Positions 24,544 through 33,057 of a stretch of 64,000 nucleotides of DNA are shown in pieces (positions within the stretch are counted from its first letter, which is position 1; the number at the start of each line of letters is the position of its first letter). The notes below the pieces were generated by a model. That model did not search any database. It had not been told where the DNA came from and saw nothing but the letters and a program-made list of their open reading frames with translations. The position numbers were made by a program, and so were the translations under genes. This DNA comes from Actinophytocola sp036378875 (GTDB lineage: Bacteria > Actinomycetota > Actinomycetes > Mycobacteriales > Pseudonocardiaceae), in the NCBI RefSeq assembly GCF_036378875.1, contig NZ_DASUVO010000153.1, positions 1-64,000 on the forward strand, written 5' to 3'.

Positions 24544-25239
24544 GTGGACGTACCCCGGCGCACCGTTGTCAGCTTCGTGAACCGCGGCGGTCGCATGACC
24601 GTCGGGCAGACCCGTGCGTGGGAACGGCTGTGGCCGTCGCTCGGCCAGGACATCGCGTCGCTGCCGGCGGGACCGGTCGATCTGCCCGGGTGGTTCGGTC
24701 GGGTGGCGCCGGTGACGCTGGAGATCGGCTCGGGCATGGGTGAGACCACGGCCGCGCTGGCCGAGGCCGAGCCCGAGGTGAACTACCTGGCCGTGGACGT
24801 CTACCAGCCGGGGCTCGCACAGCTGATGATGCGTGCCGAGACCGCTGGGCTGAAGAACCTCCGGCTGATGCGCGGCGACGCGGTCGTGCTGCTCGAACAG
24901 CACCTACCGCCGGAGTCGCTGACCACTGTGCGGATCTACTACCCCGACCCGTGGCCGAAGAAGAAACACCACAAGCGCAGGCTGGTGCAGCCGTCACTGG
25001 TGTCGGTGGTGGCGTCACGGCTCGTGCCCGGCGGAACGCTGCACCTCGCGACCGACTGGGAGCACTACGCCGAACACATGCTGGCCGTTGGCTCGGCCGA
25101 GCCGTTGCTACGCAACAGGTTCGCCGACGAACCGGGCGGTTGGGCACCGCGCCCGCCGTGGCGCCCGCTGACGAAGTTCGAGAGCCGCGCAGAGGAGGAA
25201 GGGCGCGTCAGCCGCGACCTCATCTTCGAACGAAGGTAA
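24544..25239 (+). CDS. trmB: tRNA (guanine-N7-)-methyltransferase
   Basis: A 231-residue enzyme that makes m7G46 in tRNA variable loops using SAM. Motif I is LEIGSGMGETT, and the TrmB signature RIYYPDPWPKKKHHKRRL is intact, followed by LHLATDWEHYAEHM and the C-terminal TKFESRAEEEGR block that contacts substrate in the family. The start GTG 24544 is chosen as the longest sensible one. An ATG at 24537 is in another frame. It lies 47 bp after the unknown gene on the same strand. Confidence 0.95.
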   Translation: MDVPRRTVVSFVNRGGRMTVGQTRAWERLWPSLGQDIASLPAGPVDLPGWFGRVAPVTLEIGSGMGETTAALAEAEPEVNYLAVDVYQPGLAQLMMRAETAGLKNLRLMRGDAVVLLEQHLPPESLTTVRIYYPDPWPKKKHHKRRLVQPSLVSVVASRLVPGGTLHLATDWEHYAEHMLAVGSAEPLLRNRFADEPGGWAPRPPWRPLTKFESRAEEEGRVSRDLIFERR

Positions 25240-25260
25240 CCCTCCTGGCAGGATCGACGC

Positions 25261-26565
25261 ATGATCCGTCTGCACGCGCCGATCGTCCTGCCCTGTGATC
25301 CGGCATGCAGTGTGCTGCGTGACGCGGTCGTGGACGTCGACGCGTCGGGTCGCATCGGCTACGTGGGCCCGTTCGCCTCGGCGCCCGCCGCCCACCTGCC
25401 GATACGCGCGCTGCCCGGCATCCTCATGCCGGGGATGGTCAACATCCACGCCCACAGCCCGATGACGGTGTTGCGTGGCATGGGTGGCGACCTGCCGCTC
25501 ATCAGGTGGCTGCGGGAGATCATCTGGCCGGCGGAGTCACTGCTCACGCCGTCGGACATCGAGGCCGGCATGCTTCTCGGCTCGGTGGAGATGCTGCGCA
25601 ACGGGATCACCACGAGCGTCGAGCAGTACTTCCAGCCGGAACACATGGTGCGCGCGGTGCTCGCGTCCGGCGCGCGGATGCTGCTCGGCCCGGCCATCGT
25701 CGACACGCCGGACTACGACTGGCGCGTGCAGCTGGCCGAGGTGAACGCCCGCATCGACGGCGACGGCCTGCGCCCGCACGAGCGGATCGAGATCGCGTAC
25801 GGCCCGCACTCGGCGTACACGCTGTCCCCCGAGGCGCTGACGATGATCGCGGAGGCGGCCAGGTCGCGGGACGCGTTGATGCTGCTGCACGTGGCGGAGT
25901 CACATGGGGAGGACGCCGGGCAGCGAGCTGAATACGGCTCCGTGCCGCGACTGCTGGCGTCGATCGGCGCGCTGGGCGGACGGGTGCTGGCCGCGCACGC
26001 GGTGCATCTGTCCGATGAGGACATCGAGATCTTCGCCAGGCACGACGTCGCGGTCGCCCACTGCCCCGGCTCGAACGGGAAGCTGGCGTCGGGCATCGCC
26101 CGGCTCCCCGAACTGCGGGCCGCCGGCGTGCGGGTGGGCCTGGGCACCGACGGCCCGGCGAGCAACGACGACCTGGAGATGTGGGAGGAGATGCGCCTCG
26201 CCGCATTGCTGGCCCGCCTGTCCACGATGGACTCGGCAGCCCTGACGGCGGCGGACGTACTGCTGCTCGCCACGAGAGACAGCGCCGATGCCATCGGCCG
26301 CGACGACATCGGCGCACTGGAACCGGGCCGGTGGGCGGACATCGTGCACGTGGACACGTCGTCGGAGGCGTTCGCGTCGGGCCTGTCGGTGCCCAACCAG
26401 CACCTGCTGGCCAACCTCGTGTGGGCGTCCGCCGGCCGCGACGTGCGGGACGTCTGGGTGGGCGGCGAGCAGGTGGTCGCCGACTTCGAGCCCACGAAAG
26501 TCGAGCGAGCGAAGGTTCAGGCGGAAGCAGGCGCGGTGACCACGCGCTTACGTGCGGCCACCTGA
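25261..26565 (+). CDS. Amidohydrolase of the ATZ/TRZ deaminase group (MTA/SAH deaminase-like)
   Basis: A 434-residue metal-dependent hydrolase of the amidohydrolase superfamily. Metal-binding sites appear in order: MVNIHAHSPM (HxH), LLHVAESHGED, LAAHAVHLSDED and GTDGPASNDDLEMWEEM (Asp), the last being typical of 5-methylthioadenosine/S-adenosylhomocysteine deaminases and chlorohydrolases. It probably deaminates a purine or triazine-like substrate, but specificity cannot be assigned. The ATG lies 6 nt after CAGGAT, a possible -10, so leaderless translation is possible. It is convergent with the SDR gene across a repeat-rich gap. Confidence 0.85.
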   Translation: MIRLHAPIVLPCDPACSVLRDAVVDVDASGRIGYVGPFASAPAAHLPIRALPGILMPGMVNIHAHSPMTVLRGMGGDLPLIRWLREIIWPAESLLTPSDIEAGMLLGSVEMLRNGITTSVEQYFQPEHMVRAVLASGARMLLGPAIVDTPDYDWRVQLAEVNARIDGDGLRPHERIEIAYGPHSAYTLSPEALTMIAEAARSRDALMLLHVAESHGEDAGQRAEYGSVPRLLASIGALGGRVLAAHAVHLSDEDIEIFARHDVAVAHCPGSNGKLASGIARLPELRAAGVRVGLGTDGPASNDDLEMWEEMRLAALLARLSTMDSAALTAADVLLLATRDSADAIGRDDIGALEPGRWADIVHVDTSSEAFASGLSVPNQHLLANLVWASAGRDVRDVWVGGEQVVADFEPTKVERAKVQAEAGAVTTRLRAAT

Positions 26566-26889
26566 GAGCGGCTCCCCCGGCTCTCACCCGCCCCGGGTCA
26601 GCCTCCGGCCCCCGGAATCCAGCCTATCGGCGAGCACCGACACTCCCGGCCACACAACAGGCAACCGGCAAACAGTTCACCCGCCCAACCCGAGCGAAAG
26701 TCCCACTCGCGCGCCGGGGGCCCCCCGATTTCCAGCCTAACGCCCAGGACCGACAGTCCCGGCCAGACAAGATCGACACCACGGGGGTTGTCCACAGCCC
26801 GACCAGTTGTCCACAGGGCGCGGTCCGAAGCGACAAAACCGTCAGCCCCCTGCCGTAGGCTGGAAACCGGGGGCCCGGAGGCCAACCGG
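26566..26889. repeat. Repeat locus 2: three copies of the dispersed intergenic element with two DnaA boxes
   Basis: This 324-bp gap between convergent genes carries no credible gene. It has two element copies in one orientation (26600-26650 and 26711-26763) and one in the other (26838-26884). Shared cores are GCC-CCGGCCCCCGG, CCAGCCTA and ACCGACA; in the third copy they read TGCCGTAGGCTGGAAACC then GGGGGCCCGGAGGCC. Perfect actinobacterial DnaA-type nonamers TTGTCCACA lie at 26788-26796 and 26807-26815, between the second and third copies. Confidence 0.8.
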
Positions 26890-27579
26890 TCAGCTGTTCG
26901 GTTGGCGGATCACGATTTCGTGGACGTGCGCGTCGCGGGGGGTCTCGATCGCTGTCCTGACCACGCCGGCGACCGTTTCCGGGCGCATGTACCGCTCTGG
27001 CACGTAGGCCGCGTTCTCGAAGTCGCGGACGCCTTTCTGCATGTCGGTCGCGGTGCGGCCTGGGTGGATGGAGGTCACGCGTAGCCCGTTTCGTTCCTCC
27101 TCCGCGCGCAGCACGTCCGCGTAGGCACGCAGTGCGAACTTGCTCGCCGCGTACGGGCCCCACTTCGCCTTCGCGTTGAGGCCCGAGCCGGAGTTGATCA
27201 GCACCACGTGGCCGGCCGACTCGCGGAGGCGGGGCAGGAGGAGCCGCGTCAGTTCCGCTACCGCCACCACGTTCAACTCGAACGAGTCGCGCCAGTCCGC
27301 CGCCGTCAGGTCCGTGAGTGCGCCGAGCCGGGAGATGGCGGCCGAGTGCACCAGCACGTCGAGGCGGTCGATGCCCATGGCCGCGGCGGCGACGGCCGAC
27401 GTGTCCGTCAGCTCCACCGGCCAGGGGTGTGCCGAGGGCAGCCGCGACGCGAGCGCCTTCAGCGCCTCCTCGTCGCGGCCGCCCAGCAGCAGGTCGTACT
27501 CATCCGCCAGGGCCTCGGCCACCGCCATGCCGATGCCCCTGGACGCGCCGGTGATCAGCGCTCGCGGTCGATCTGTCAT
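26890..27579 (-). CDS. Short-chain dehydrogenase/reductase
   Basis: A 229-residue classical SDR. The cofactor loop is ALITGASRGIGMAVAEAL, LVHSAAIS replaces NNAG, and the active site has a Ser in LINSGSG and YAASK (Tyr-x-x-x-Lys). NAD(P)H-dependent oxidation or reduction of an unknown alcohol or carbonyl is expected. The ATG at 27579 overlaps the stop of the upstream PhoX gene as ATGA, so it is the last gene of that operon and is translationally coupled to a secreted phosphatase. That is an unusual pairing. Confidence 0.9.
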   Translation of the reverse strand: MTDRPRALITGASRGIGMAVAEALADEYDLLLGGRDEEALKALASRLPSAHPWPVELTDTSAVAAAAMGIDRLDVLVHSAAISRLGALTDLTAADWRDSFELNVVAVAELTRLLLPRLRESAGHVVLINSGSGLNAKAKWGPYAASKFALRAYADVLRAEEERNGLRVTSIHPGRTATDMQKGVRDFENAAYVPERYMRPETVAGVVRTAIETPRDAHVHEIVIRQPNS

Positions 27580-29579
27580 GCCCCCACTCTACGAACGGCC
27601 ACGACGGACGGCCTGGGCTGCGAGGATCCGCCGTCCGGCCAGTGCGACAGCGGGTTGTCGGCGCTGGCCCCGTCCAGCTCGCCGGGGTGTTGGACCGACA
27701 CCAGCACGAAGTCGTCCTTGATCACCGGGCCGCACGTCTCCGCGCCGTGCGGGACCGTCAGGAACTGCTTGACGTGCCCGCGTTCGCGGCCCTCGACCGG
27801 CACGGCGAACAGGCCGTCGTTGTGGCCGAGCGCGTTGCCGTCGGTCGAGATCCACAGGTTGCCCTTGCTGTCGAACGCGACGTTGTCCGGGCAGGAGATC
27901 GGGCTGACCTGCGACTTGTCGTAGCCGCCGAAGTACGTGTCGGCGGCGGCCGGGTCGCCGCACACCAGGAACAGCCGCCACGCGAAGCGGGTCGCCGTGT
28001 TGTCGCCGTGCCTCTCCTCCAGCTCCAGCACGTGGCCGTGGCGGTTCCGCACGCGCGGGTTGACCTCGGTGGCACCCTCCTTGCCCGTGTTGCCGCGCTC
28101 GCTGTTGTTCGTGAGCGCCGCGTACATCCGGCCCGTCTTCAGGCTCGGCTCCACGTCCTCCGGACGGTCCATCTTGGTCGCGCCGACCGCGTCGCCGGCC
28201 TGCCGCGTGAACACGTAGACCTCTTCGGCCGTGAAGCCGGGTACGAACGACCTGTCGCCCCGCGCCAACGGGATCCACTCGCCCGAGCCGTCGAACTCGC
28301 CGTCCGCCGGGAGCTTGCCGGTGCCGTCGATCTCCGCCGCCGGGCTGTCACCGGTGAACTTCGCGACGTACAGCGTGCCGGAGTCGAGCAGCTTCTTGTT
28401 GTGCTCGCGGGCGTAGCGGCCGTCGCCGGGCTTGAACTTCCCGTCCGACACGAACTTGTACAGGTACTCGAACCGCTCGTCGTCACCCATGTAGGCGACC
28501 ACGCGACCGTCCCGCGCGACGATGACGTTCGCACCCTCGTGCTTGAACCGGCCCAACGCCGTGCGCTTGACCGGGTTCTCGTGCGGCGACAAGGGGTCGA
28601 CCTCGATGATCCAGCCGAACCGGTTGGCCTCGTTCGGCTCCTTGGCCAGGTCGAAGCGCGGGTCGAACCGCTCCCACTTTCGTTCCGTGGCACCGGTCGG
28701 GAAGCCGTAGCGGGCAAGCCGGGCCTTCACCACCGGGTCGGTCACGGCACCCGCGTTCGCGTAGTACTGGTTGATGTTCTCCTCGCCGGACAGGATCGTG
28801 CCCCACGGGGTCACGCCGCCCGCGCAGTTGTTCTTGGTGCCGAGTACGGTCCGGCCCGCCGGGTCCGCGGTCGTCTTCAAGTACTGCGAGCCGGCCGCGG
28901 GGCCCCGAACTGTGAACGGGGTCGTCATCGTGATGCGCCGGTTGTAGTGCCGGTCCAGCTTCACGGTCAGCCGGCCGCGGCGGTCCTGCTCGACCACGAC
29001 GACGGAAAGCCCGTGCGCGGCCCACCCGATCTCCACCTGCTCGCGGGTCGGGTTGTTCGGGTCGTAGTTGTGGAACATGTACTTCTCGCTGGAGTACTCG
29101 TGGTTGGACACCATGAGCCAGCGGTCGCGGCAACCCGGCACCGGCACGAGCCCGCAGAAGTCGTTGTTGAACCCGAACTGCTTGGCCTGCGCGGCCGCCG
29201 TCTGGCTCGTGAACTCCCATGCCGGCGCGTCCGGCAGCACGGGGTCGCCCCACCGGATCAGCACCTGTTGCGCGTAGCCGGGCGGCACCACCACCGCGTC
29301 GAGGTCGTTGGGGGCCACCGGTTCGAAGTCCAGCCCGGTGGGGGCAGCGGCGGCGGGGACGGCCAGCGCGGCCGTGCCCGCACCGGCGACGGCGAGGACG
29401 GCACCCGCCTTGAGCACGCTGCGACGGCTGACGATCTCACGGACGACGTCACCGAAGTACTGGTTGTCCGAGGTGTTCGGCGCCTCGTGGGCGCACGCGT
29501 TGCCACAGCGGTACTGGCAGGTGACGGATGCTCGTCTTGGTGAAGGTTTGGTGAACAGCGTCTTATCGGCAGGGAACAT
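27576..29579 (-). CDS. PhoX-family secreted phosphatase, Tat substrate (copy 1)
   Basis: A 667-residue alkaline phosphatase-like protein of PF05787, which uses calcium and iron. A Tat signal appears as SRRSVLK followed by a hydrophobic Ala-rich stretch ending near AVPAAAA, but it begins only at about residue 51. The preceding segment CQYRCGNACAHEAPNTSDNQYF is shared with the paralogue upstream. Later blocks NNDFCGLVPVPGC, WGTILSGEENINQYY, GANVIVARDGRVVAYMGDD and SPISCPDNVAFDSKGNLW are typical PhoX beta-propeller elements. The ATG at 29579 has no Shine-Dalgarno, with a strong hairpin ending 13 nt upstream. Homology to copy 2 still supports this start. Confidence 0.92.
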   Translation of the reverse strand: MFPADKTLFTKPSPRRASVTCQYRCGNACAHEAPNTSDNQYFGDVVREIVSRRSVLKAGAVLAVAGAGTAALAVPAAAAPTGLDFEPVAPNDLDAVVVPPGYAQQVLIRWGDPVLPDAPAWEFTSQTAAAQAKQFGFNNDFCGLVPVPGCRDRWLMVSNHEYSSEKYMFHNYDPNNPTREQVEIGWAAHGLSVVVVEQDRRGRLTVKLDRHYNRRITMTTPFTVRGPAAGSQYLKTTADPAGRTVLGTKNNCAGGVTPWGTILSGEENINQYYANAGAVTDPVVKARLARYGFPTGATERKWERFDPRFDLAKEPNEANRFGWIIEVDPLSPHENPVKRTALGRFKHEGANVIVARDGRVVAYMGDDERFEYLYKFVSDGKFKPGDGRYAREHNKKLLDSGTLYVAKFTGDSPAAEIDGTGKLPADGEFDGSGEWIPLARGDRSFVPGFTAEEVYVFTRQAGDAVGATKMDRPEDVEPSLKTGRMYAALTNNSERGNTGKEGATEVNPRVRNRHGHVLELEERHGDNTATRFAWRLFLVCGDPAAADTYFGGYDKSQVSPISCPDNVAFDSKGNLWISTDGNALGHNDGLFAVPVEGRERGHVKQFLTVPHGAETCGPVIKDDFVLVSVQHPGELDGASADNPLSHWPDGGSSQPRPSVVAVRRVGA

Positions 29580-29592
29580 TGGCCGAACGTAA

Positions 29593-29628
29593 ATCGGCAG
29601 GGCCTCCTGGACAAGAGGCCCTGCCGAT
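29593..29628 (-). terminator. Strong perfect hairpin between the two PhoX genes
   Basis: ATCGGCAGGGCCTC pairs perfectly with GAGGCCCTGCCGAT (14 bp) around an 8-nt loop. It lies 45 nt past the stop of PhoX copy 2 and ends 13 nt before the start codon of copy 1. It probably terminates or attenuates read-through, or protects the upstream transcript end. Confidence 0.75.
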
Positions 29629-29673
29629 GATCATCCGTTCAGCGACGTGCTTGAGCGGAGCTTGCGGAGCGCA

Positions 29674-31719
29674 TCATCGACGCTTCTTCCACACCGCCAC
29701 GACCGACGGGCGCGGCTGCGAGGTGCCGCCGTCCGGCCAGTGAGACAGCGGGTTGTCCGCGCTCGCCCCGTCCAGCTCACCCGGATGCTGCACGGAGACC
29801 AGCACGAAGTCGTCGGTGACGACCGGGCCGCAGGTCTCCGCGCCGTCCGGCACGGTCAGGAACTGCTTGACATGGCCGCGTTCCGGACCCTCGACCGGCA
29901 CCGCGAACAGGCCGTCGTTGTGGGACAGCGCGTTGCCGTCCGTGGAGATCCACAGGTTGCCCCTGCTGTCGAACGCGACGTTGTCCGGGCAGGAGATCGG
30001 GCTGACCTGCGACTTGTCGTAGCCGGCGAAGTAGGTGTCCGGCGAGTTCGGGTCACCGCAGAGCAGCAGCAGCTTCCACGCGAACGTGGTGCCCGTGTGG
30101 TTGCCCCGGGTCTCGGTGATCTCCAGGACGTGGCCGTGCTTGTTGTTCAGGCGCGGGGCGACCTCGGTCGCGCCTTCCTTGCCCGGCTTGCCGCGGTCGG
30201 TGTTGTTGGTGAGCGCGGCGTAGATCTTGCCGTTCTTCAGGCTCGGCTCGACGTCCTCGGGACGGTCCATCTTCGTCGGGCCGACCACGTCCGCGGCGAG
30301 GCGGGTGAAGACGTACACCTCCTCGGCGGTGAAGCCCGGTACGAACGATGTGTTGTTGTGCGCCAGCGGGATCCACTCGCCGGAGCCGTCGAACTCGCCG
30401 TCCGCCGGGAGCTTGCCGGTGCCGTCGATCTCGGCGACCGGGCTGTCACCGGTGAACTTCGCGACGTACAGCGTGCCGGAGTCGAGCAGCTTCTTGTTGT
30501 GCTCGCGGGCGTAGCGGCTGTTGCCCGGCTTGTACTTCCCGTCGGTGACGAACTTGTACATGTAGTCGAACCGCTCGTCGTCACCCATGTAGGCGACCAC
30601 GCGACCGTCCCGCGCGACGATGACGTTCGCGCCCTCGTGCTTGAAACGGCCGAGGGCGGTGTGCTTCACCGGCGTCGACTTGGGGTCGAGCGGGTCGATC
30701 TCGATGATCCAGCCGAACCGGTTGGCCTCGTTCGGCTCCTTGGCCAGGTCGAAGCGCGGGTCGTACTTCTCCCACTTGCGCTGCGACGCGCCACCCGAGA
30801 TGCCGTAGCGGGCGAACCGGGCCTTCACGACCGGGTCGGTGGCCGCGCTGGCGTTGGCGAAGTACTGGTTGAAGTTCTCCTCGCCGGACAGGATCGTGCC
30901 CCACGGGGTGACGCCGCCGGCGCAGTTGTTCTGCGTGCCGCGCACGCGGGTGCCGGTCGGATCGGCGGACGTCTTCAGGTACTTCGAGCCGGCGGCCGGC
31001 CCCTGCACGACGAACGGCGTGGTCATCGTGATGCGCCGGTTGTAGTGCCGGTCGAGCTTCACCTCGAGGCCACCGCGGCGGTTCTTCTCCACGAGGACGA
31101 CGGACATGCCGTGCGCGGCCCAGGCGATCTCCGCCTGCTCGCGGGTCGGGTTGTTCGCGTCGTATCCGAAGAACATGGCCGACTCGGTCGTGTACTCGTG
31201 GTTGGACACCATGAGCCACTTGTCGCGGCAGCCGGGGACCGGCACGAGCCCGCAGAAGTCGTTGTTGAACCCGAACTGCTTGGCCTGCGCGGCCGCGGTC
31301 TGCTTCGCGAAGTCGAACGCCGGCGCGCCGGGCACCACCGGGTCACCCCAGCGGATCACCACACCCTGCTCGTAGCCGGGCGGTGTGACCAGGGCGTCGA
31401 GGTCGTTCGGGGCGACCGGCTCGAAGTCGAGCCCGGTGTAGCCGCCCCACCGGTCGGTCTCCGGCGCGGCGGCCGCGGTTCCCGTGCCCACCGCCGCCAT
31501 GCCCGCGCCGGCCACCGCGATCACGGCGCCCGCCTTCAGCATCTTGCGGCGGCTGACGACGTCCGCCACGACGTCGGCGAAGTACTGGTTGTCGGAGGTG
31601 TTCGGCGCCTCGTGCGAGCAGGCGTTGCCACACCGGTACAAGCACGTGATCGACGACCGGCCGCCTCTGGGGTTGGTCGTGAACAACGGGAGAAGCCGGG
31701 GTTTGTCGGCTGGGGACAC
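29674..31719 (-). CDS. PhoX-family secreted phosphatase, Tat substrate (copy 2)
   Basis: A 681-residue paralogue of the next gene, with the same pre-Tat block CLYRCGNACSHEAPNTSDNQYF, Tat motif SRRKMLK near residue 56 and hydrophobic stretch, then NNDFCGLVPVPGC, WGTILSGEENFNQYF and SPISCPDNVAFDSRGNLW. Long stretches are identical between copies, so this is a tandem duplication. The GTG at 31719 has GGAGG 6 nt upstream. PhoX enzymes release phosphate from phosphoesters outside the cell and are usually phosphate-regulated. A Pho box was not identified. A small sigma factor and membrane protein lie directly upstream. Confidence 0.93.
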   Translation of the reverse strand: MSPADKPRLLPLFTTNPRGGRSSITCLYRCGNACSHEAPNTSDNQYFADVVADVVSRRKMLKAGAVIAVAGAGMAAVGTGTAAAAPETDRWGGYTGLDFEPVAPNDLDALVTPPGYEQGVVIRWGDPVVPGAPAFDFAKQTAAAQAKQFGFNNDFCGLVPVPGCRDKWLMVSNHEYTTESAMFFGYDANNPTREQAEIAWAAHGMSVVLVEKNRRGGLEVKLDRHYNRRITMTTPFVVQGPAAGSKYLKTSADPTGTRVRGTQNNCAGGVTPWGTILSGEENFNQYFANASAATDPVVKARFARYGISGGASQRKWEKYDPRFDLAKEPNEANRFGWIIEIDPLDPKSTPVKHTALGRFKHEGANVIVARDGRVVAYMGDDERFDYMYKFVTDGKYKPGNSRYAREHNKKLLDSGTLYVAKFTGDSPVAEIDGTGKLPADGEFDGSGEWIPLAHNNTSFVPGFTAEEVYVFTRLAADVVGPTKMDRPEDVEPSLKNGKIYAALTNNTDRGKPGKEGATEVAPRLNNKHGHVLEITETRGNHTGTTFAWKLLLLCGDPNSPDTYFAGYDKSQVSPISCPDNVAFDSRGNLWISTDGNALSHNDGLFAVPVEGPERGHVKQFLTVPDGAETCGPVVTDDFVLVSVQHPGELDGASADNPLSHWPDGGTSQPRPSVVAVWKKRR

Positions 31720-31823
31720 GCGTGGCCTCCACTGTCAGGTCCTGGGAACGGGCCGACGGTAAGAGGCCAACACGTGGAGCAAGTGAAATGAAGATGAACA
31801 ACCGCAGGTCGCACGGAAAGTGA

Positions 31824-32519
31824 TCAGGTGATCGCGCTCTCCAGCACGTTCCCGGCCGCGTCCTTGGCGGTGTAGCCGAAGCCGGCGTACGTCTCCGGGA
31901 AGTCGGCGAGGATGAACGTGGCGTCCGGCCGCTCCAGCACCTTGCGGAGGTGCACGAGGCCGCCGCTGCCGGCACTCACCTCCAGTGTTTCGACCTCGGG
32001 TGCGGTGATGAACAGCATCAGGTTCGGGAGGGGACCGCCGTAGAGGGTCCCGCCGCTGAGTACCGCTTCGGTGACGACGCGCCCTCCCTGACTCGTCGGC
32101 GGCTCCGGAACGGGCCAGGTCGGCACGGGTTCACAGTCTCTCGACATCGGGATCGGTTCCTTCGGCAAGGCCTCGAGAACACACCACTTGTCGTCCACCA
32201 CCGTCAACACCGCGACCTTGGTGATCCCGTCCTCGGTGAACGTGCCGAGGATGTTCACGCTGTCCTTGGCGTTGTTCTCCTCGAACCTGGGTGACGTCGT
32301 CCCGGTCGCGGCGCGGTGGCCGGCCGGCGCGTCGTTCCCGCTCAGCGCCACGGGAACCGCCACGCCGGCGATCACCACCGCGGCGGCCGCGGCGGCCAGC
32401 AGCACCCCTCGCCCCCGGCCGCGACGACGCTCGAACTCGGCGCGTGCGCCGGGGGTCGGCGGCAGCGTGTCCGCCGCCTCCCGCAGTGTGGCCCGCAGGC
32501 GATCTTCGAGGTCGTTCAT
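31824..32519 (-). CDS. Single-pass membrane protein coupled to a sigma factor (putative anti-sigma factor)
   Basis: A 231-residue protein with a short cytoplasmic N-terminus (MNDLEDRLRATLREAADTL), one membrane helix near residues 40-60 (GVLLAAAAAAVVIAGVAVPV) and an extracytoplasmic domain of unknown fold. The ATG at 32519 overlaps the sigma-factor stop as ATGA. This order and topology are those of regulators that bind an ECF sigma factor, but no zinc-binding anti-sigma (HxxxCxxC) motif is present. I therefore call it anti-sigma by position only. Confidence 0.7.
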   Translation of the reverse strand: MNDLEDRLRATLREAADTLPPTPGARAEFERRRGRGRGVLLAAAAAAVVIAGVAVPVALSGNDAPAGHRAATGTTSPRFEENNAKDSVNILGTFTEDGITKVAVLTVVDDKWCVLEALPKEPIPMSRDCEPVPTWPVPEPPTSQGGRVVTEAVLSGGTLYGGPLPNLMLFITAPEVETLEVSAGSGGLVHLRKVLERPDATFILADFPETYAGFGYTAKDAAGNVLESAIT

Positions 32520-33025
32520 CGGTCGTCCTCCTCGGCCAGCGCCGTCCGCAGCGCGGCCATTGCTTGGTGGATGGTGGCTTTCACGGTGCCGACCGCGAGC
32601 CCCAGGGTGTCGGCGATGGCCTGCTGGTCGAGGTCGAGCCAGTAGCGGAGCACGAGCACCTGGCGCTGGCGGCGGGTCAGCGTGGTGAGCACGTCCCACA
32701 CCGCCCGGTTGGCGAGCGCGAGCGACTCGGCGGACGCAGCGTCCCGGTTCCGTTCGCGGGGCGCGCGGCGCACGACTCGCAGGTGCCGCAGCCGCGACCG
32801 GGACAGGTTCACCACCGTCCTGCGCAGGTAGGCCAGCGCCTTGTCCTGGTCGACCAGCGTCGGCCACCGGCTGTGCAGGCGGACGAACGCCTCCTGCGCG
32901 ATGTTCTCCGGATCGTCCGCGCCGAGCAGGAAGGCGAGCCGCTTCATGGGTTCGAAGCACTCGTCGAACAACGCGTCGAACCCCGCACGCTCGGTGCGGG
33001 GTTCTGGGTCGGTTGCCGTGTTCAC
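32516..33025 (-). CDS. SigE-family small ECF-type RNA polymerase sigma factor
   Basis: A 169-residue sigma-70-like factor with region 2 (FDECFEPMKRLAFLLGADD, then NIAQEAFVRLHSRWPTL) and region 4 (LTRRQRQVLVLRYWLDLDQQ, then LGLAVGTVKATIHQAMAAL). This short type is called SigE-family in Streptomyces annotation. The GTG at 33025 lies close to AAGGGGGG, a strong but tightly spaced ribosome site. The coupled membrane protein downstream probably controls it, and the PhoX genes further downstream could belong to the regulon. That is not shown by sequence. Confidence 0.88.
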   Translation of the reverse strand: MNTATDPEPRTERAGFDALFDECFEPMKRLAFLLGADDPENIAQEAFVRLHSRWPTLVDQDKALAYLRRTVVNLSRSRLRHLRVVRRAPRERNRDAASAESLALANRAVWDVLTTLTRRQRQVLVLRYWLDLDQQAIADTLGLAVGTVKATIHQAMAALRTALAEEDDR

Positions 33026-33057
33026 GCCCCCCTTGACGCCTGCATGGGCCAAAACGT

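Noticed and set aside
29647..31791. Long plus-strand open frame opposite PhoX copy 2 (and a similar one opposite copy 1 at 27642-29543)
   Set aside because: Shadow frames of the PhoX genes; low-complexity Arg/Val/Gly/Asp protein with no start signal, parallel in both copies only because the genes are paralogous.
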